47,286 nt of DNA. It comes from an uncultured Collinsella sp. (GTDB taxonomy: Bacteria > Actinomycetota > Coriobacteriia > Coriobacteriales > Coriobacteriaceae). Shown here in pieces: positions 1 through 8,658 of this stretch (position 1 is its first letter; each line of letters begins with the position of its first letter). Both the position numbers and the translations under genes were made by a program. Below the pieces are notes generated by a model, which saw only the letters and a program-made list of their open reading frames with translations, had not been told where the DNA came from and ran no database searches. Location: NCBI GenBank assembly GCA_902494715.1, contig CABUUJ010000008.1, forward strand, positions 1 to 47,286, in the 5' to 3' direction.

Positions 1-8
1 CTCTTATC

Positions 9-34
9 GCCCCGCCAGGATGGCGATGCGGGGC
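9..34. terminator. GC-rich hairpin, possible terminator of the gene upstream of the window
   Basis: Seven-base arms GCCCCGC and GCGGGGC enclose a 12-base loop that can itself pair (GCCA/TGGC). No T-run follows, so the terminator role is only a guess from its position ahead of the first gene. Confidence 0.3.
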
Positions 35-159
35 AACTCATATACTCGCAGGACGGTGGCTTCTGCCCTATAGTGTTTGGTGAGCAATATCGTTCAATTT
101 TGAAACACTTGGTCGTGCGACCGTCGGCGGTTGCACGTCGCTGCGGACAGGGGCAAATC

Positions 160-1377
160 ATGGATAGCGATGCCAAGCTGAACATTTTGACCGATGCCCT
201 AGCTGCTGCCGGGGCATCGGCATTGGCAATCGATGCGCGTGGGGACGTCGCGATCTCGACCATGAATGACGCGGCGCTTGAGCGGGGTGTGGCGACTTTT
301 GTCGCTGAGCGCCTCGACCGTATAGGAGACGGCGCGCGTCTGGTTATGGGGCGTGCGGGTACGCGCCTGAGCCTGACCGTTCGCCCCACCGACAAAGAGG
401 GCGGGGGCCTTTGGGTCGTCGTGGTCCGCGAGGTGCGCGGCGCCGCGGCGCATGCGGGCATCGAGTGGCTCAACGCCGACGAAGTTGAGGCCCGCTACGA
501 ATCGAGTGCGTACGGCATCGTTGAGGGGGCGGCCTCGGTGGCTGCGCCGGTTGCCGAGAGCTATGCGCGCGGCGTGCCCCTTATGCTCGAGGGCGAGTTG
601 GGAGCGGGTCAGGTCGAGATCGCCAAGCGCCTCTATCTGGACGGTCCTTTTGCCGATCAGCCCTTTGTTTCCGTTGCGCTCGATGAGCTCACCGAGCGCG
701 GTTGGCGCCATGTGCTCAAAAGCGCCGAATCGCCGTTGTTCCAAACGGGGCTGACCCTTTGCATTGAGGGCTGGAACGCGGTTGTCCCCCAGCGCCTCCG
801 CGAGCTGGTCTCCACGATGACCGACACCGCGTTGGCGACGCGCTGCCATGTGGTGCTGACAGCGAATGACATGCCGGGCGGCGGCGAAAGTGATCAAGCC
901 GCCTTTGTGACCGAGCGTTTCGCCTGTGCGGTGAGCGTGGCGCCGGCAATCGCCGAGCAGGGAGCCGCGTCGACGAAGGTTGCGCGCTATTTGGAATATC
1001 TCGCTGATGCATTTGGGACGGCAGCGCCCACGCTGTCTGCCGCGGCGGCGAAGACGCTCGATGCTTACCGCTGGCCGCGCAATTATCTGCAGCTCCGCGA
1101 GGTCTCGGAACGACTGTATATATTGGTGGGGGCGGGCACGGTGGACCGCGCTGTGGCGGAGGAAGTGCTCGCCCAAGAGGACGTGATTAAGACCGCAACC
1201 TTTGGTGCCCCGACGCTCGAAAGTGACCTGTATATCCTGCGACCGCTGGTTGATACCGAGCGAGATATCGCGCATCTGGTTGTAGGCCATCTCCACGGCA
1301 ACCGAACCCGTGCGGCGGAGGTGCTGGGTATAAGCCGTACAACGCTGTGGCGCTTGCTGAAGGACGATGACCGTTGA
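160..1377 (+). CDS. Fis-type HTH transcriptional regulator with degenerate sigma-54-activator-like core
   Basis: Probable DNA-binding regulator of 405 aa. The last ~40 residues form a Fis-type helix-turn-helix (NRTRAAEVLGISRTTLWRLL), as at the C-terminus of NtrC/PrpR-like activators. The middle, about residues 110-330, has the outline of an AAA+ sigma-54 interaction domain, but the Walker A is decayed (EGELGAGQ, with Q where Lys is expected) and no GAFTGA loop is present. It is therefore unlikely to hydrolyse ATP or drive sigma-54 polymerase. No sensor domain is recognised in the first ~100 residues. I chose ATG 160 because AGGGGC precedes it; the frame extends to a GTG at 73 that has no ribosome binding site. 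A TATACT box at 41-46 could be its -10. Target genes are unknown; the downstream small membrane protein is a candidate partner by position only. Confidence 0.75.
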   Translation: MDSDAKLNILTDALAAAGASALAIDARGDVAISTMNDAALERGVATFVAERLDRIGDGARLVMGRAGTRLSLTVRPTDKEGGGLWVVVVREVRGAAAHAGIEWLNADEVEARYESSAYGIVEGAASVAAPVAESYARGVPLMLEGELGAGQVEIAKRLYLDGPFADQPFVSVALDELTERGWRHVLKSAESPLFQTGLTLCIEGWNAVVPQRLRELVSTMTDTALATRCHVVLTANDMPGGGESDQAAFVTERFACAVSVAPAIAEQGAASTKVARYLEYLADAFGTAAPTLSAAAAKTLDAYRWPRNYLQLREVSERLYILVGAGTVDRAVAEEVLAQEDVIKTATFGAPTLESDLYILRPLVDTERDIAHLVVGHLHGNRTRAAEVLGISRTTLWRLLKDDDR

Positions 1378-1461
1378 GCGAGGCGCCCGTGACCGCGCGC
1401 GACGCGTGTGCTACAGTCCAAAGCGTTATTGTTTCGATTTGGTTACGGCGTGCGAGGGCAT

Positions 1462-2037
1462 ATGGCTGAGACTTCAAAACCGAGCCGCAGAAGGCGGAGT
1501 GCCGCGCCGGTCAACCGACGCACGACATCGGTGACGTGGGGTAAACACGCCTCGGGGTTTGATGGCTCGTTCAAGCGCACTAAATACGGCTATCCTTCGG
1601 CAAGCGCCCGCTTGGCAATGCAGGCAGAGTCCTCACTGTGGGGCCGCAAACGCGTGGTGGGCTCAAAGCTCAAGCACGACGGAACGCTCGGTTATATTAG
1701 CCGCGGGGCGGCTCGCCGCAGCGGACTCAATCCGGCTGGTTGGCACCGTTATGTTCCGATCGCGATCGTCGTTGCAGTGATCGTCATCGCACTCGCTGCG
1801 CTTGGCTACGCCGGCGGTGGCGCCAACTTGGACGCAGTGTTTAAATCGCCCGAGCTCGCGCATGCAGGCACAGAAGTTGTCGAGGGCGCTCAGACCCAGA
1901 CGGGCGTGGCGCCCCAGCGCGGTATCGTTGCGGCGGCCTCCACCATCGCCGATGCGCAAAAGGACGAGGACGAACAAGGCGACGGTGCCGAAACGACTCA
2001 CACGAACGAAACGACGACAACGGCGACGTCAATATAA
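1462..2037 (+). CDS. Hypothetical single-pass membrane protein
   Basis: 191-aa protein of unknown function. Residues 1-~90 are strongly basic and Ser/Arg-rich (SRRRRSAAPVNRR) and predicted cytoplasmic. One hydrophobic segment lies near residues 95-118 (IAIVVAVIVIALAALGYAGG). The C-terminal ~70 residues are Asp/Glu/Thr-rich, low in complexity, and probably extracytoplasmic. No domain is recognised. ATG 1462 is chosen because GAGGG sits 5 bases upstream; the frame extends to GTG 1408 without a ribosome binding site. It starts 84 bases after the Fis-type regulator and may be co-transcribed with it. The tail resembles the disordered tails of cell-envelope proteins, but that is not evidence of function. 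Confidence 0.6.
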   Translation: MAETSKPSRRRRSAAPVNRRTTSVTWGKHASGFDGSFKRTKYGYPSASARLAMQAESSLWGRKRVVGSKLKHDGTLGYISRGAARRSGLNPAGWHRYVPIAIVVAVIVIALAALGYAGGGANLDAVFKSPELAHAGTEVVEGAQTQTGVAPQRGIVAAASTIADAQKDEDEQGDGAETTHTNETTTTATSI

Positions 2038-2046
2038 GTTGCGAGT

Positions 2047-2084
2047 GGGGTAGCTAAAATAGCCCGTCCCAAATTAGCCACCCC
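2047..2084. terminator. Inverted repeat between convergent genes, copy of a dispersed repeat
   Basis: GGGGTAGCTAA and TTAGCCACCCC pair with one G-T mismatch, between two convergent genes, so it may terminate both. Its right half (CCCGTCCCAAATTAGC) recurs at 14771-14786, so this is also a member of a dispersed repeat family in this genome. Confidence 0.5.
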
Positions 2085-2100
2085 TGCTGACGCTCCCGGG

Positions 2101-2622
2101 TTACCTTACGTAGATGATGTTGTCGCGGCGCGGCTTTGCCTCGGGTAGCGTGTCCTCGGCGTAGCCCAGAATGCAGTGACCGACACCGCGCAGGCTGCCG
2201 TCGGCGGGCAGGCCCCAGCTGGCTAGCAGCTCCAGGCCCTCGGGCGAGTCAAAGACCTCATGCGCGCGGTGAATCCAGCACGAATCGACACCCAGTGCAT
2301 AGGCGGCGTTGAGCAAGTTGCCCATGGCGAGCGAGCCGTCTTCCAGATGTGTGGGCACGCTGCGGTCAACCAGCACCACCACAACGGTCTTGGCGCCATA
2401 GAAGGGGTCGCTGTTGCTGTCCATGACCTGGGCGTTGAGCTGCGAGAGACGCTCGACGGTCGCGGGGTCGGTGACGGCGACAAACGTCACCGGCTGGCGG
2501 CCCATGCCGCTCGGTGCATATTGGCCGGCTTCGATAATACGTGCAAGCTTTTCGGCCTCGACGGGACGATCGCTGTAGTTGCGGCAGCTGCGGCGGTGAA
2601 TGAGTGCTTCGATAGTCTCCAT
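2101..2622 (-). CDS. Nitroreductase family protein
   Basis: FMN-dependent NAD(P)H oxidoreductase of the nitroreductase fold, 173 aa, the usual size for the short single-domain members. Visible family features are the N-terminal FMN-phosphate-binding RRSCRNYSDRPVE, the APSGMGRQP segment near residues 35-43, and GVGHCILGYAE near the C-terminus. The physiological substrate cannot be told from sequence; nitroaromatics, quinones or flavin are typical for the family. ATG 2622 is preceded by AAGGAGACACC, a clear ribosome binding site; an upstream in-frame ATG at 2718 has none. It is transcribed convergently with the preceding gene and stands alone. A second, longer nitroreductase lies at 27776. Confidence 0.85.
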   Translation of the reverse strand: METIEALIHRRSCRNYSDRPVEAEKLARIIEAGQYAPSGMGRQPVTFVAVTDPATVERLSQLNAQVMDSNSDPFYGAKTVVVVLVDRSVPTHLEDGSLAMGNLLNAAYALGVDSCWIHRAHEVFDSPEGLELLASWGLPADGSLRGVGHCILGYAEDTLPEAKPRRDNIIYVR

Positions 2623-2916
2623 GGTGTCTCCTTGCGGTGGCGTTGAAGATGCCCCGTTCATACCCGTCGGGCTTAAACGATAGACGGTCAATTGCCTGGC
2701 CAAAAGGATAGATTCCAATTGGGAAAGTAGGTTTGCATAAAAGTACCTTCAGAATGTGACAAACAAATGGGATGGTTAAACGTTTTATCCCGTCTACCCT
2801 GCGGTTTTTTACCACTTGCCTAAATGACGAACGCATAACCTTTGATAAAGGTTTTACTAAAGGAGTACCAACGTTTATCAATGCGCCGTGGTGGCGCCGG
2901 GCCAGGAGGTAACATC

Positions 2917-3207
2917 ATGTTCCAGGCTGGAGATGTCGTCGAGACCGATTTTGAAGGATTCCTGAAGCTGCTGCGTTCCAAGACGCGCGCTTTCGTGTCG
3001 ATCAACGATCACGAGTACTACATCACGCACACCGATGGCTATTGGCGTGTTCAGGATTGCGAGGCCCTCAACGACAAGGGCCACTTTACTGACTGCTCCG
3101 AGCTGGTCAACACGGTCTGCGAGGTCGTCGAGCTGCCGTGGATTGCCGGCAAGAGCCTGCATGACAGCTTCTCGGGCGCTACGGTCTATGAGGCCGTCGC
3201 CGCTTAA
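2917..3207 (+). CDS. Small conserved hypothetical protein
   Basis: 96-aa acidic soluble protein starting at ATG 2917 with AGGAGGT six bases upstream. I do not recognise a domain. The sequence mixes short hydrophobic strands with aromatic-rich segments (INDHEYYITHTDGYWRVQD) and two Cys (VQDCEALN, FTDCSEL); there is no signal peptide or membrane helix. It looks like a compact alpha/beta protein. A strong terminator follows at 3234, so it is probably monocistronic. A small hairpin AACCTTT/AAAGGTT lies ~70 bases upstream in the leader and might be regulatory. Earlier in-frame starts (TTG 2842, ATG 2881) are less likely given the ribosome binding site. Confidence 0.65.
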   Translation: MFQAGDVVETDFEGFLKLLRSKTRAFVSINDHEYYITHTDGYWRVQDCEALNDKGHFTDCSELVNTVCEVVELPWIAGKSLHDSFSGATVYEAVAA

Positions 3208-3233
3208 CAGGCAATAAAACCCGATTTTCACGT

Positions 3234-3269
3234 GACCGCTGGCGCCGCCCCCGCGCCGGCGGTCTTTTT
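3234..3269 (+). terminator. Rho-independent terminator
   Basis: Perfect 12-bp stem GACCGCTGGCGC / GCGCCGGCGGTC (one G-T) with a 7-base loop, followed by TTTTT. It ends the small hypothetical gene transcript. Confidence 0.85.
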
Positions 3270-3312
3270 CTGCCGATGGGCCATAAAAGTACACGCATTT
3301 GCGGAGAGCCTG

Positions 3313-3374
3313 TTGACGATAGTCAAAACTCGGACTAATCTAGAGACACAAAATTGGTCAAAAATCGGACAATT
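3313..3374 (+). promoter_or_regulatory. Promoter and candidate MarR operator
   Basis: TTGACG at 3313 and TAATCT at 3336 with a 17-base spacer make a good housekeeping promoter. Just downstream, AATTGGTC (3352) and GGACAATT (3367) form an imperfect inverted repeat placed where a MarR-family repressor encoded immediately after could autoregulate. The operator assignment is inference. Confidence 0.6.
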
Positions 3375-3388
3375 GAATGGTGGGATAG

Positions 3389-3889
3389 ATGAATAGTGCG
3401 GTTACGCTGGTCGACTTCGACCGGTTGCTCAATGGGCTCGACCATATCTATTCGGAGTTCTCGCGCGCCTGCGGCCTTTCGGACTGCGCTTACTGGATGC
3501 TCGTCGATACCAGCACGGCGGGCGGCAGTATTGCCGTAAGCCGTCTGACAAGCGAATGGTTCTACAGCAAGCAGACCATCAACTCGGCAATTAAAACCTT
3601 GACGGCGCGGGGCTTCGCAACGTTGGAGTTTGCCGAAGGCAGCCGTAAGAACAAGGTTGTGAGCCTGACCGAAGAGGGCAGGCGATTTGCCGAGCGTTAT
3701 GCGCTGCCGGCACTCAAGGCCGAACAGCGAGCCTTTGGCGCGCTTGAGCCATGTGAGCAGCGCGAGATTATGCGCTTGATCGGCAAATTCTCTCAGGTGC
3801 TCGGCGATGAGTGCGAGACATTTAAGCAGCATATCGCTGCCGAGAGCCAAGCCGAGAATCAAGGTGAGGGGGAGTCGTGCGACTGTTAA
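3389..3889 (+). CDS. MarR family winged-helix transcriptional regulator
   Basis: 166-aa regulator with the MarR winged helix-turn-helix in the middle: recognition-helix region WFYSKQTINSAIKTLTARGF around residues 58-77, followed by a wing with FAEGSRKNKVVSLTEEG. Such proteins act as homodimeric repressors that release DNA on binding small molecules. Its 3' end overlaps the start of the ABC exporter gene by 13 bases, so the three genes form one operon, and it very probably represses the exporter. The C-terminus is Cys/Glu-rich (GEGESCDC). The start ATG 3389 has only a weak ribosome binding site (TGGGAT). A promoter with a candidate operator lies just upstream. Confidence 0.88.
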   Translation: MNSAVTLVDFDRLLNGLDHIYSEFSRACGLSDCAYWMLVDTSTAGGSIAVSRLTSEWFYSKQTINSAIKTLTARGFATLEFAEGSRKNKVVSLTEEGRRFAERYALPALKAEQRAFGALEPCEQREIMRLIGKFSQVLGDECETFKQHIAAESQAENQGEGESCDC

Positions 3890-5613
3890 TGAGGTTTCTA
3901 AAGCCCTATCGAGGGCTTGTCGCAGTGACGCTGCTGGTGCTGCTAATTGACAACATCGGCACGCTGCTGGTGCCCACGATGCTGGCGAACATGGTCAACA
4001 CCGGTATTACCACGGGCGATGTCGACTACATTTTACGCAACGGCCTATACATGTTTATTGCGACCAGCATGGCTAGCGGCGGCACGGTGCTGGGCTGCTA
4101 TCTTTCGGCGCGCCTGGCCGCCAACGTGGCTTGCGATATCCGCAATACCGTGTACGACAAATCGCTCGAGCTCGCGGCCAGCGACTTTGAGCGATTTGGC
4201 ACCGGGTCGATGATCACGCGCTCGCTCAACGACATCAACGTGATTCAGCAGGCGATTCTGCAGACGATTCAGCTGGTGCTGCCCGTGCCGTTTTTGGCTG
4301 TGGTGGGCATCATCTTCGCCTGGTTTATCGATCCTGCCATGGGCACGCTTCTGGGCGTAGTCGTTGCGATTGTGCTGGTGGCGGCGGTCTTTACGGTTGC
4401 CAACGCGGCTCCGATCTTTATGCGCTTGCAGAGCTTTATCGACCGCATGAATGTGGTGCTGCGCGAAAACATCGTGGGCGTGCGCGTCATCCGTGCGTTT
4501 AACAAGGAGCGTCACGAGGAGCGGCGCCTGGACGAGGTGTTTAGCGACTACGCCGCCAACGCCATCAAAGTCAACCACCTGTTTGTGGGCCTCGACAGCT
4601 CCAGCTTCTTTTTGATGAACATCGCCGAGGTGGCGGTGCTGTGGGTGGGCGGCAACCGCGTGGGCGTCCATGCCATGCAAATCGGCAGCATCTCGGCCGT
4701 ACTGGAGTACGCGCTTCTGATCCTGTTCTTTGTGATGATGGCGCAGATGGTGGTGCTGACGCTCCCGCGCGCCGCGGCATGCCTAAGCCGTGCACAGCAA
4801 GTGCTGGAGATTGAGCCGAGCATCGTCGATGGCCAGCGTACGCTTGATGCGGCCGCGTCCGACTCAAAGGACGGGGCCGATGCGGTCGCCGTGTTCGATC
4901 ATATGTCGTTTTGCTTTGACGACGCCGACGAGGACACGCTGTGCAATTTGAACTTTACTTGTCGCCGCGGTCAGACGACCGCAATCGTCGGCTCGACGGG
5001 TTCGGGCAAGTCGACGGTGGCCAAGCTCCTACTGCGCTTCCACGATGCCACCAAGGGCGCCATTCGCCTGGACGGCGTCGATTTACGCGAGCTTTCGCAA
5101 GATGAGATCCGTGGACGCATCGCCTATGTGCCGCAGAAGGCGTGGCTGTTCTCGGGCACCGTGGCAAGCAATCTGCGCTTTGGCAACGAAGACGCGACTG
5201 AGGCGGACATGCTTCATGCGCTGCAGGTTGCCCAGAGCACCTTTGTGCTCGATCAACCGCAGGGGCTCGATACCCCGGTGGCGCAGGGCGGTACGAACTT
5301 TTCAGGCGGCCAGCGCCAGCGCCTGGCCATCGCCCGTGCGCTCATGAAACATGCCGATCTGTACATCTTCGATGACAGTTTCTCGGCCCTGGACTTTAAG
5401 ACCGATGCGGCCCTGCGCCATGCGCTGCAGGATGAGACGCGCGATGCCGCAGTACTCATCATCGCGCAGCGTATCTCGACCATTTTGCATGCCGACCAGA
5501 TCGTGGTGCTCAAGGATGGCGAGGTCGTGGGCTTGGGCACGCACGACGAGTTGATGAAGACCTGCGAGGTGTACCGCGCCATCGCGGAATCGCAGATGAA
5601 GGGAGGTGAGTAG
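3877..5613 (+). CDS. ABC exporter subunit, degenerate-site half of a heterodimer
   Basis: 578-aa type IV ABC exporter half-transporter: six-helix membrane domain (about residues 1-310) and nucleotide-binding domain (about 335-575). Walker A GSTGSGKST lies near residue 371 and the signature is canonical (FSGGQRQRLAIARAL). The Walker B catalytic Glu is replaced by Asp (LYIFDDSFSALD) and the H-loop His by Gln (IIAQRIS). These substitutions are the hallmark of the TM287/LmrC-type partner in heterodimeric exporters, in which one ATP site cannot hydrolyse efficiently. The canonical partner follows directly. The start is GTG 3877, preceded by GAGGGGGAG and overlapping the MarR gene. The likely role is export of a drug or lipid-like compound under MarR control; the substrate is unknown. 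Confidence 0.9.
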   Translation: MRLLMRFLKPYRGLVAVTLLVLLIDNIGTLLVPTMLANMVNTGITTGDVDYILRNGLYMFIATSMASGGTVLGCYLSARLAANVACDIRNTVYDKSLELAASDFERFGTGSMITRSLNDINVIQQAILQTIQLVLPVPFLAVVGIIFAWFIDPAMGTLLGVVVAIVLVAAVFTVANAAPIFMRLQSFIDRMNVVLRENIVGVRVIRAFNKERHEERRLDEVFSDYAANAIKVNHLFVGLDSSSFFLMNIAEVAVLWVGGNRVGVHAMQIGSISAVLEYALLILFFVMMAQMVVLTLPRAAACLSRAQQVLEIEPSIVDGQRTLDAAASDSKDGADAVAVFDHMSFCFDDADEDTLCNLNFTCRRGQTTAIVGSTGSGKSTVAKLLLRFHDATKGAIRLDGVDLRELSQDEIRGRIAYVPQKAWLFSGTVASNLRFGNEDATEADMLHALQVAQSTFVLDQPQGLDTPVAQGGTNFSGGQRQRLAIARALMKHADLYIFDDSFSALDFKTDAALRHALQDETRDAAVLIIAQRISTILHADQIVVLKDGEVVGLGTHDELMKTCEVYRAIAESQMKGGE

Positions 5614-5614
5614 C

Positions 5615-7615
5615 ATGACCGAGGAGCTCAAGAAGCAGGTCGTCGTTGATGACGTCGTGGCAGTGGGGACGGCTGAGGAGACGGCGGTCGCGCCCGGCCT
5701 GGACGAAGCTGCCAAGGCGGCGGAGCGCGAGGCTCGCCGTCAGGCACTCTACGAGGAGAACGAGCGCGCCGAGGACGAGCGCGCCCGCGCTGAGGCGGAG
5801 CGCATGCGCGACGTTGACGACGAGGACGAGGACGAGAAACCCCGCGACACCTGGGCGACGGTGCGCCGCCTGTGGAGCGAGGCCGCCGGCGACCATTGGC
5901 GCTTCTATATCGTGTTCGCGAGCATTGTGTTCTATGCCATCTTTAACACCGCTGCGCCGGCATATAGCGCCCGCGTGATCGATGAGCTGTGGAGCCACAT
6001 TCAGGTGGCGTTTGCCAACAACACTACCTTCAGCATTACCTGGGAGAACTGCGGCAGGACCATCTTCATCTACTTTATGATTTGGACCGCCGCTGCCTCG
6101 TTCTACGCACTCCAGAGCTTTTTGATGTCGAGCGTTGCCGAGCGCCTCAACCTGCGCCTACGCAACCGCATCGCGCAAAAGCTCAACCGTCTGCCGCTTG
6201 CCTACTTTGATGCGCATCGTCCCGGCGAGGTCGTCAGCCGTGCGACCAACGACTTGGACAAGATGTCCGAGAGTATGCAGCGCGGATTGCTGCAGCTTCT
6301 GGTGTCGATCGGTACCGTGGTGGGCGCCGTGAGCGTGATGTTCGTGTTTAGCGTGCCGCTCACGCTGGTCTTTTTGTTCTTTATGACGCTGTCGCTGCTG
6401 ATGACCAAAGTTGTCTCGCGCCGTACGCATGATGTGACGGGCGAGCGTCAGGAGTGGGTGTCCAAAATCACGAGCGCGGTCGAGGAAGGCTATTCGGGCC
6501 GTTTGGTGATTCGCGCATTCAACCGCGAGCACCAGAGCTCTGCCGAGGTGCACGAGGCCTCGGGCGAGCTGGCGCGCGTGAGCACCAAGGCCGACTTTAT
6601 GATCAACGCCGTCGGCCCTGCGGTGCGCTTTATCGGCCGTTTGGCGCAGATCGTGATCGCGCTCGTGGGCTGCAGCATGCTGGTTGCCGGTCACATGACC
6701 GTCGGCGTGTTCCAGGCGTTCTTCCAGTTTATCTACGAGGCGTCCGAACCCATGACGCAGCTGTCGTTCACTTTCAACTCGCTGCAGAGCGCGCTGGCGA
6801 GTGCGGAGCGCGTGTTCGACCTGCTCGATGAGCCCGAGATGGAGGCCGATCCGCTGCCGGACGAGGCCGCCAAGCTGCCGGGTCTCATTGAGGGCCGCGT
6901 CGCTTTTGAGCACGTGCGCTTTGGTTATTCGCCCGACAAGCCGCTTATGCACGACGTGTCGTTTACCGCCGAGCCGGGCCAGAAGATTGCCGTGGTGGGA
7001 ACCACGGGCGCAGGCAAGACGACGCTCATCAACCTGCTCATGCGCTTCTACGAGATTGACGGCGGGCGTATTACGCTCGACGGCGTGGATACACGCCTCA
7101 TGAACCGCGGCGAGCTACGTCAGCAGTTTGGCATGGTGCTGCAGGACGCCTGGCTGTTTGACGGCACGATTGCCGAAAACATCGCCTACGGCTGTCCCGA
7201 GGCGACGCGCGACGAAATTGTGGCCGCCGCTCGTGCCGCGCAGGTCGACTTCTTTGTGCGCACCATGCCGCAGGGCTACGGCACGCGCGTGGCCAACGAT
7301 GCCGAGAGCATCAGCCAGGGTCAGCGTCAGCTGCTGACCATCGCACGCGTGCTGCTCAACAACCCGGCGATTCTCATCCTGGACGAGGCGACCTCAAGCG
7401 TGGATACGCGTACCGAGCTTGCCATCGGTCGTGCCATGGACGCGCTCATGCGCGGGCGCACGAGCTTTGTGATCGCGCACCGCCTGTCGACGATTGTTGA
7501 TGCCGACCTGATTTTGGTCATGGATCACGGCAACATTATCGAGCAGGGCACGCATAAGGAGCTGCTGGCTGCCGAGGGTGCCTACGCCGACCTCTATCTG
7601 AGCCAGTTCGCATAA
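5615..7615 (+). CDS. ABC exporter subunit, catalytic-site half of a heterodimer
   Basis: 666-aa ABC half-transporter, partner of the preceding gene, whose stop codon lies one base before this ATG (GGGAGG eight bases upstream). The N-terminus carries an unusual ~80-residue charged extension rich in Glu/Arg/Asp (EENERAEDERARAEAERMRD), probably helical and cytoplasmic, before the six-helix domain. The nucleotide-binding domain has Walker A GTTGAGKTT near residue 462, Walker B with catalytic Glu (LILDEATSS) and H-loop His (VIAHRLS). Its signature is altered to ISQGQRQ instead of SGGQ. That is complementary to the degenerate partner and matches TM288-type subunits: one competent and one degenerate ATP site per dimer. 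The function of the charged extension is not known. Confidence 0.9.
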   Translation: MTEELKKQVVVDDVVAVGTAEETAVAPGLDEAAKAAEREARRQALYEENERAEDERARAEAERMRDVDDEDEDEKPRDTWATVRRLWSEAAGDHWRFYIVFASIVFYAIFNTAAPAYSARVIDELWSHIQVAFANNTTFSITWENCGRTIFIYFMIWTAAASFYALQSFLMSSVAERLNLRLRNRIAQKLNRLPLAYFDAHRPGEVVSRATNDLDKMSESMQRGLLQLLVSIGTVVGAVSVMFVFSVPLTLVFLFFMTLSLLMTKVVSRRTHDVTGERQEWVSKITSAVEEGYSGRLVIRAFNREHQSSAEVHEASGELARVSTKADFMINAVGPAVRFIGRLAQIVIALVGCSMLVAGHMTVGVFQAFFQFIYEASEPMTQLSFTFNSLQSALASAERVFDLLDEPEMEADPLPDEAAKLPGLIEGRVAFEHVRFGYSPDKPLMHDVSFTAEPGQKIAVVGTTGAGKTTLINLLMRFYEIDGGRITLDGVDTRLMNRGELRQQFGMVLQDAWLFDGTIAENIAYGCPEATRDEIVAAARAAQVDFFVRTMPQGYGTRVANDAESISQGQRQLLTIARVLLNNPAILILDEATSSVDTRTELAIGRAMDALMRGRTSFVIAHRLSTIVDADLILVMDHGNIIEQGTHKELLAAEGAYADLYLSQFA

Positions 7616-7645
7616 TGTGACAAAGGGACAGCCCCACATGTCACA
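7616..7645. repeat. Short palindromic dispersed repeat
   Basis: TGTGAC and GTCACA flank AAAGGGACAGCCCCACAT. The same word set (GACAAAG-GACAGTCCCTTTGTC) forms a tighter palindrome at 28630 and a variant at 31114, all just after stop codons. Confidence 0.5.
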
Positions 7646-7650
7646 TCAAA

Positions 7651-7693
7651 AAGAAAGGCGCGCCGGGGATGAATTCCCTGGCGCGCCTTTCTT
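7651..7693. terminator. Bidirectional rho-independent terminator
   Basis: AAGAAAGGCGCGCC and GGCGCGCCTTTCTT form a perfect 14-bp stem, extended by GGG/CCC inside. A-rich and T-rich flanks serve both strands. It separates the ABC operon from the convergent serine acetyltransferase gene. Confidence 0.9.
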
Positions 7694-7730
7694 GCGTTGA
7701 TGCCGATGTCGTTTTGTACCGCTTGCGTTC

Positions 7731-8435
7731 CTAGCGCTCGTCCATGAGCTTGGCGACGAGGGCCTTGAGCTCGGCCACCTCTCGCTCGAGTTCCTTGACG
7801 CGGCGGGCATTCTCGGTGATGCCTTGACGGTTGAGCGCGGATTGCTCGGCGGCATCGTCGGGCATGTACTCGCGATGCTGCTTGGCATCGAAGCTCTCCT
7901 CGAACACGCGGCAGCCGTTGCGCTTGATGATGCGTCCCGGCACGCCCACGACGGTGCAGTTGTCGGGCACGTCCTTGACGACAACCGAGTTGCCGCCGAT
8001 CTTGACGTTGTTGCCGATGCGAATGTTGCCGAGCACCTTGGCACCCGTGCCCACGGTGACGTTATCGCCGAGCGTTGGGTGGCGTTTGCCGGTCTCGTTG
8101 CCGGTGCCGCCGAGCGTGACGCCCTGGTAGAGCACGCAGTTGTCGCCCACGATGGTGGTTTCGCCGATGACGACGCCCATGGCGTGGTCGATAAAGAAAT
8201 GCTTGCCGACCTGTGCGGCGGGATGAATCTCGACGCCGGTGATGTGGCGGGTGATTTGTGAGAGCACGCGGGCGAGCGAGCGGTGACCGTGCTCCCAGAG
8301 CCAGTGCTCGGGCACGTGGTTCCACTTGGCGTGCAGGCCAGGATAGGAAAGGAAGATGACTAGACCGTTTTGCGCGGCGGGGTCCTGCGCTTGGACGGTC
8401 TTGATGTCCTCGCGAATGGTATTGATAAAGCTCAC
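7731..8435 (-). CDS. cysE: Serine O-acetyltransferase
   Basis: Transfers acetyl from acetyl-CoA to L-serine, the first step of cysteine synthesis in the cytoplasm. The 234-aa protein has an N-terminal helical domain followed by a left-handed beta-helix of hexapeptide repeats (VGKHFFIDHAMGVVIGETT, VGDNCVLYQGVTLGG, LGDNVTVGTGAKVLGNIRIG). The HPAAQVG...IDHAMG stretch is typical of CysE and holds the catalytic His. The C-terminus extends past the hexapeptide domain as a ~30-residue helical coiled coil (VKELEREVAELKALVAKL), longer than in short bacterial CysE proteins. The start is GTG 8435, with AAGGGAGGG six bases upstream; the frame extends to 8510 without a ribosome binding site. It is monocistronic and divergent from the DedA gene. 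A TATACT box on this strand (8477-8482) could be its -10. No cysK is adjacent. Confidence 0.9.
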   Translation of the reverse strand: MSFINTIREDIKTVQAQDPAAQNGLVIFLSYPGLHAKWNHVPEHWLWEHGHRSLARVLSQITRHITGVEIHPAAQVGKHFFIDHAMGVVIGETTIVGDNCVLYQGVTLGGTGNETGKRHPTLGDNVTVGTGAKVLGNIRIGNNVKIGGNSVVVKDVPDNCTVVGVPGRIIKRNGCRVFEESFDAKQHREYMPDDAAEQSALNRQGITENARRVKELEREVAELKALVAKLMDER

Positions 8436-8658
8436 CGGCCGCCCTCCCTTAGCGCCATGGCAATGCGATTCAATAAAGTATAGCGATTCGCTAGGGATTA
8501 GGAAGGACAATCTTGGCGGCTTTGCGCGACAGGTGTCAGTTATGCAAACTTGCTGGTAATGGGGTCATGCTTTTGTGGGGTTGCGCACGAGGGGGCGCCG
8601 CAACCGTATACTGGTCAACTTGGACGTATCCGCGCCCACAACTGAGAGGTTTTACTTC

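Noticed and set aside
2842..2916. Longer start for the 96-aa hypothetical protein
   Set aside because: TTG 2842 and ATG 2881 lack a suitable ribosome binding site, whereas ATG 2917 has AGGAGGT at the right distance.
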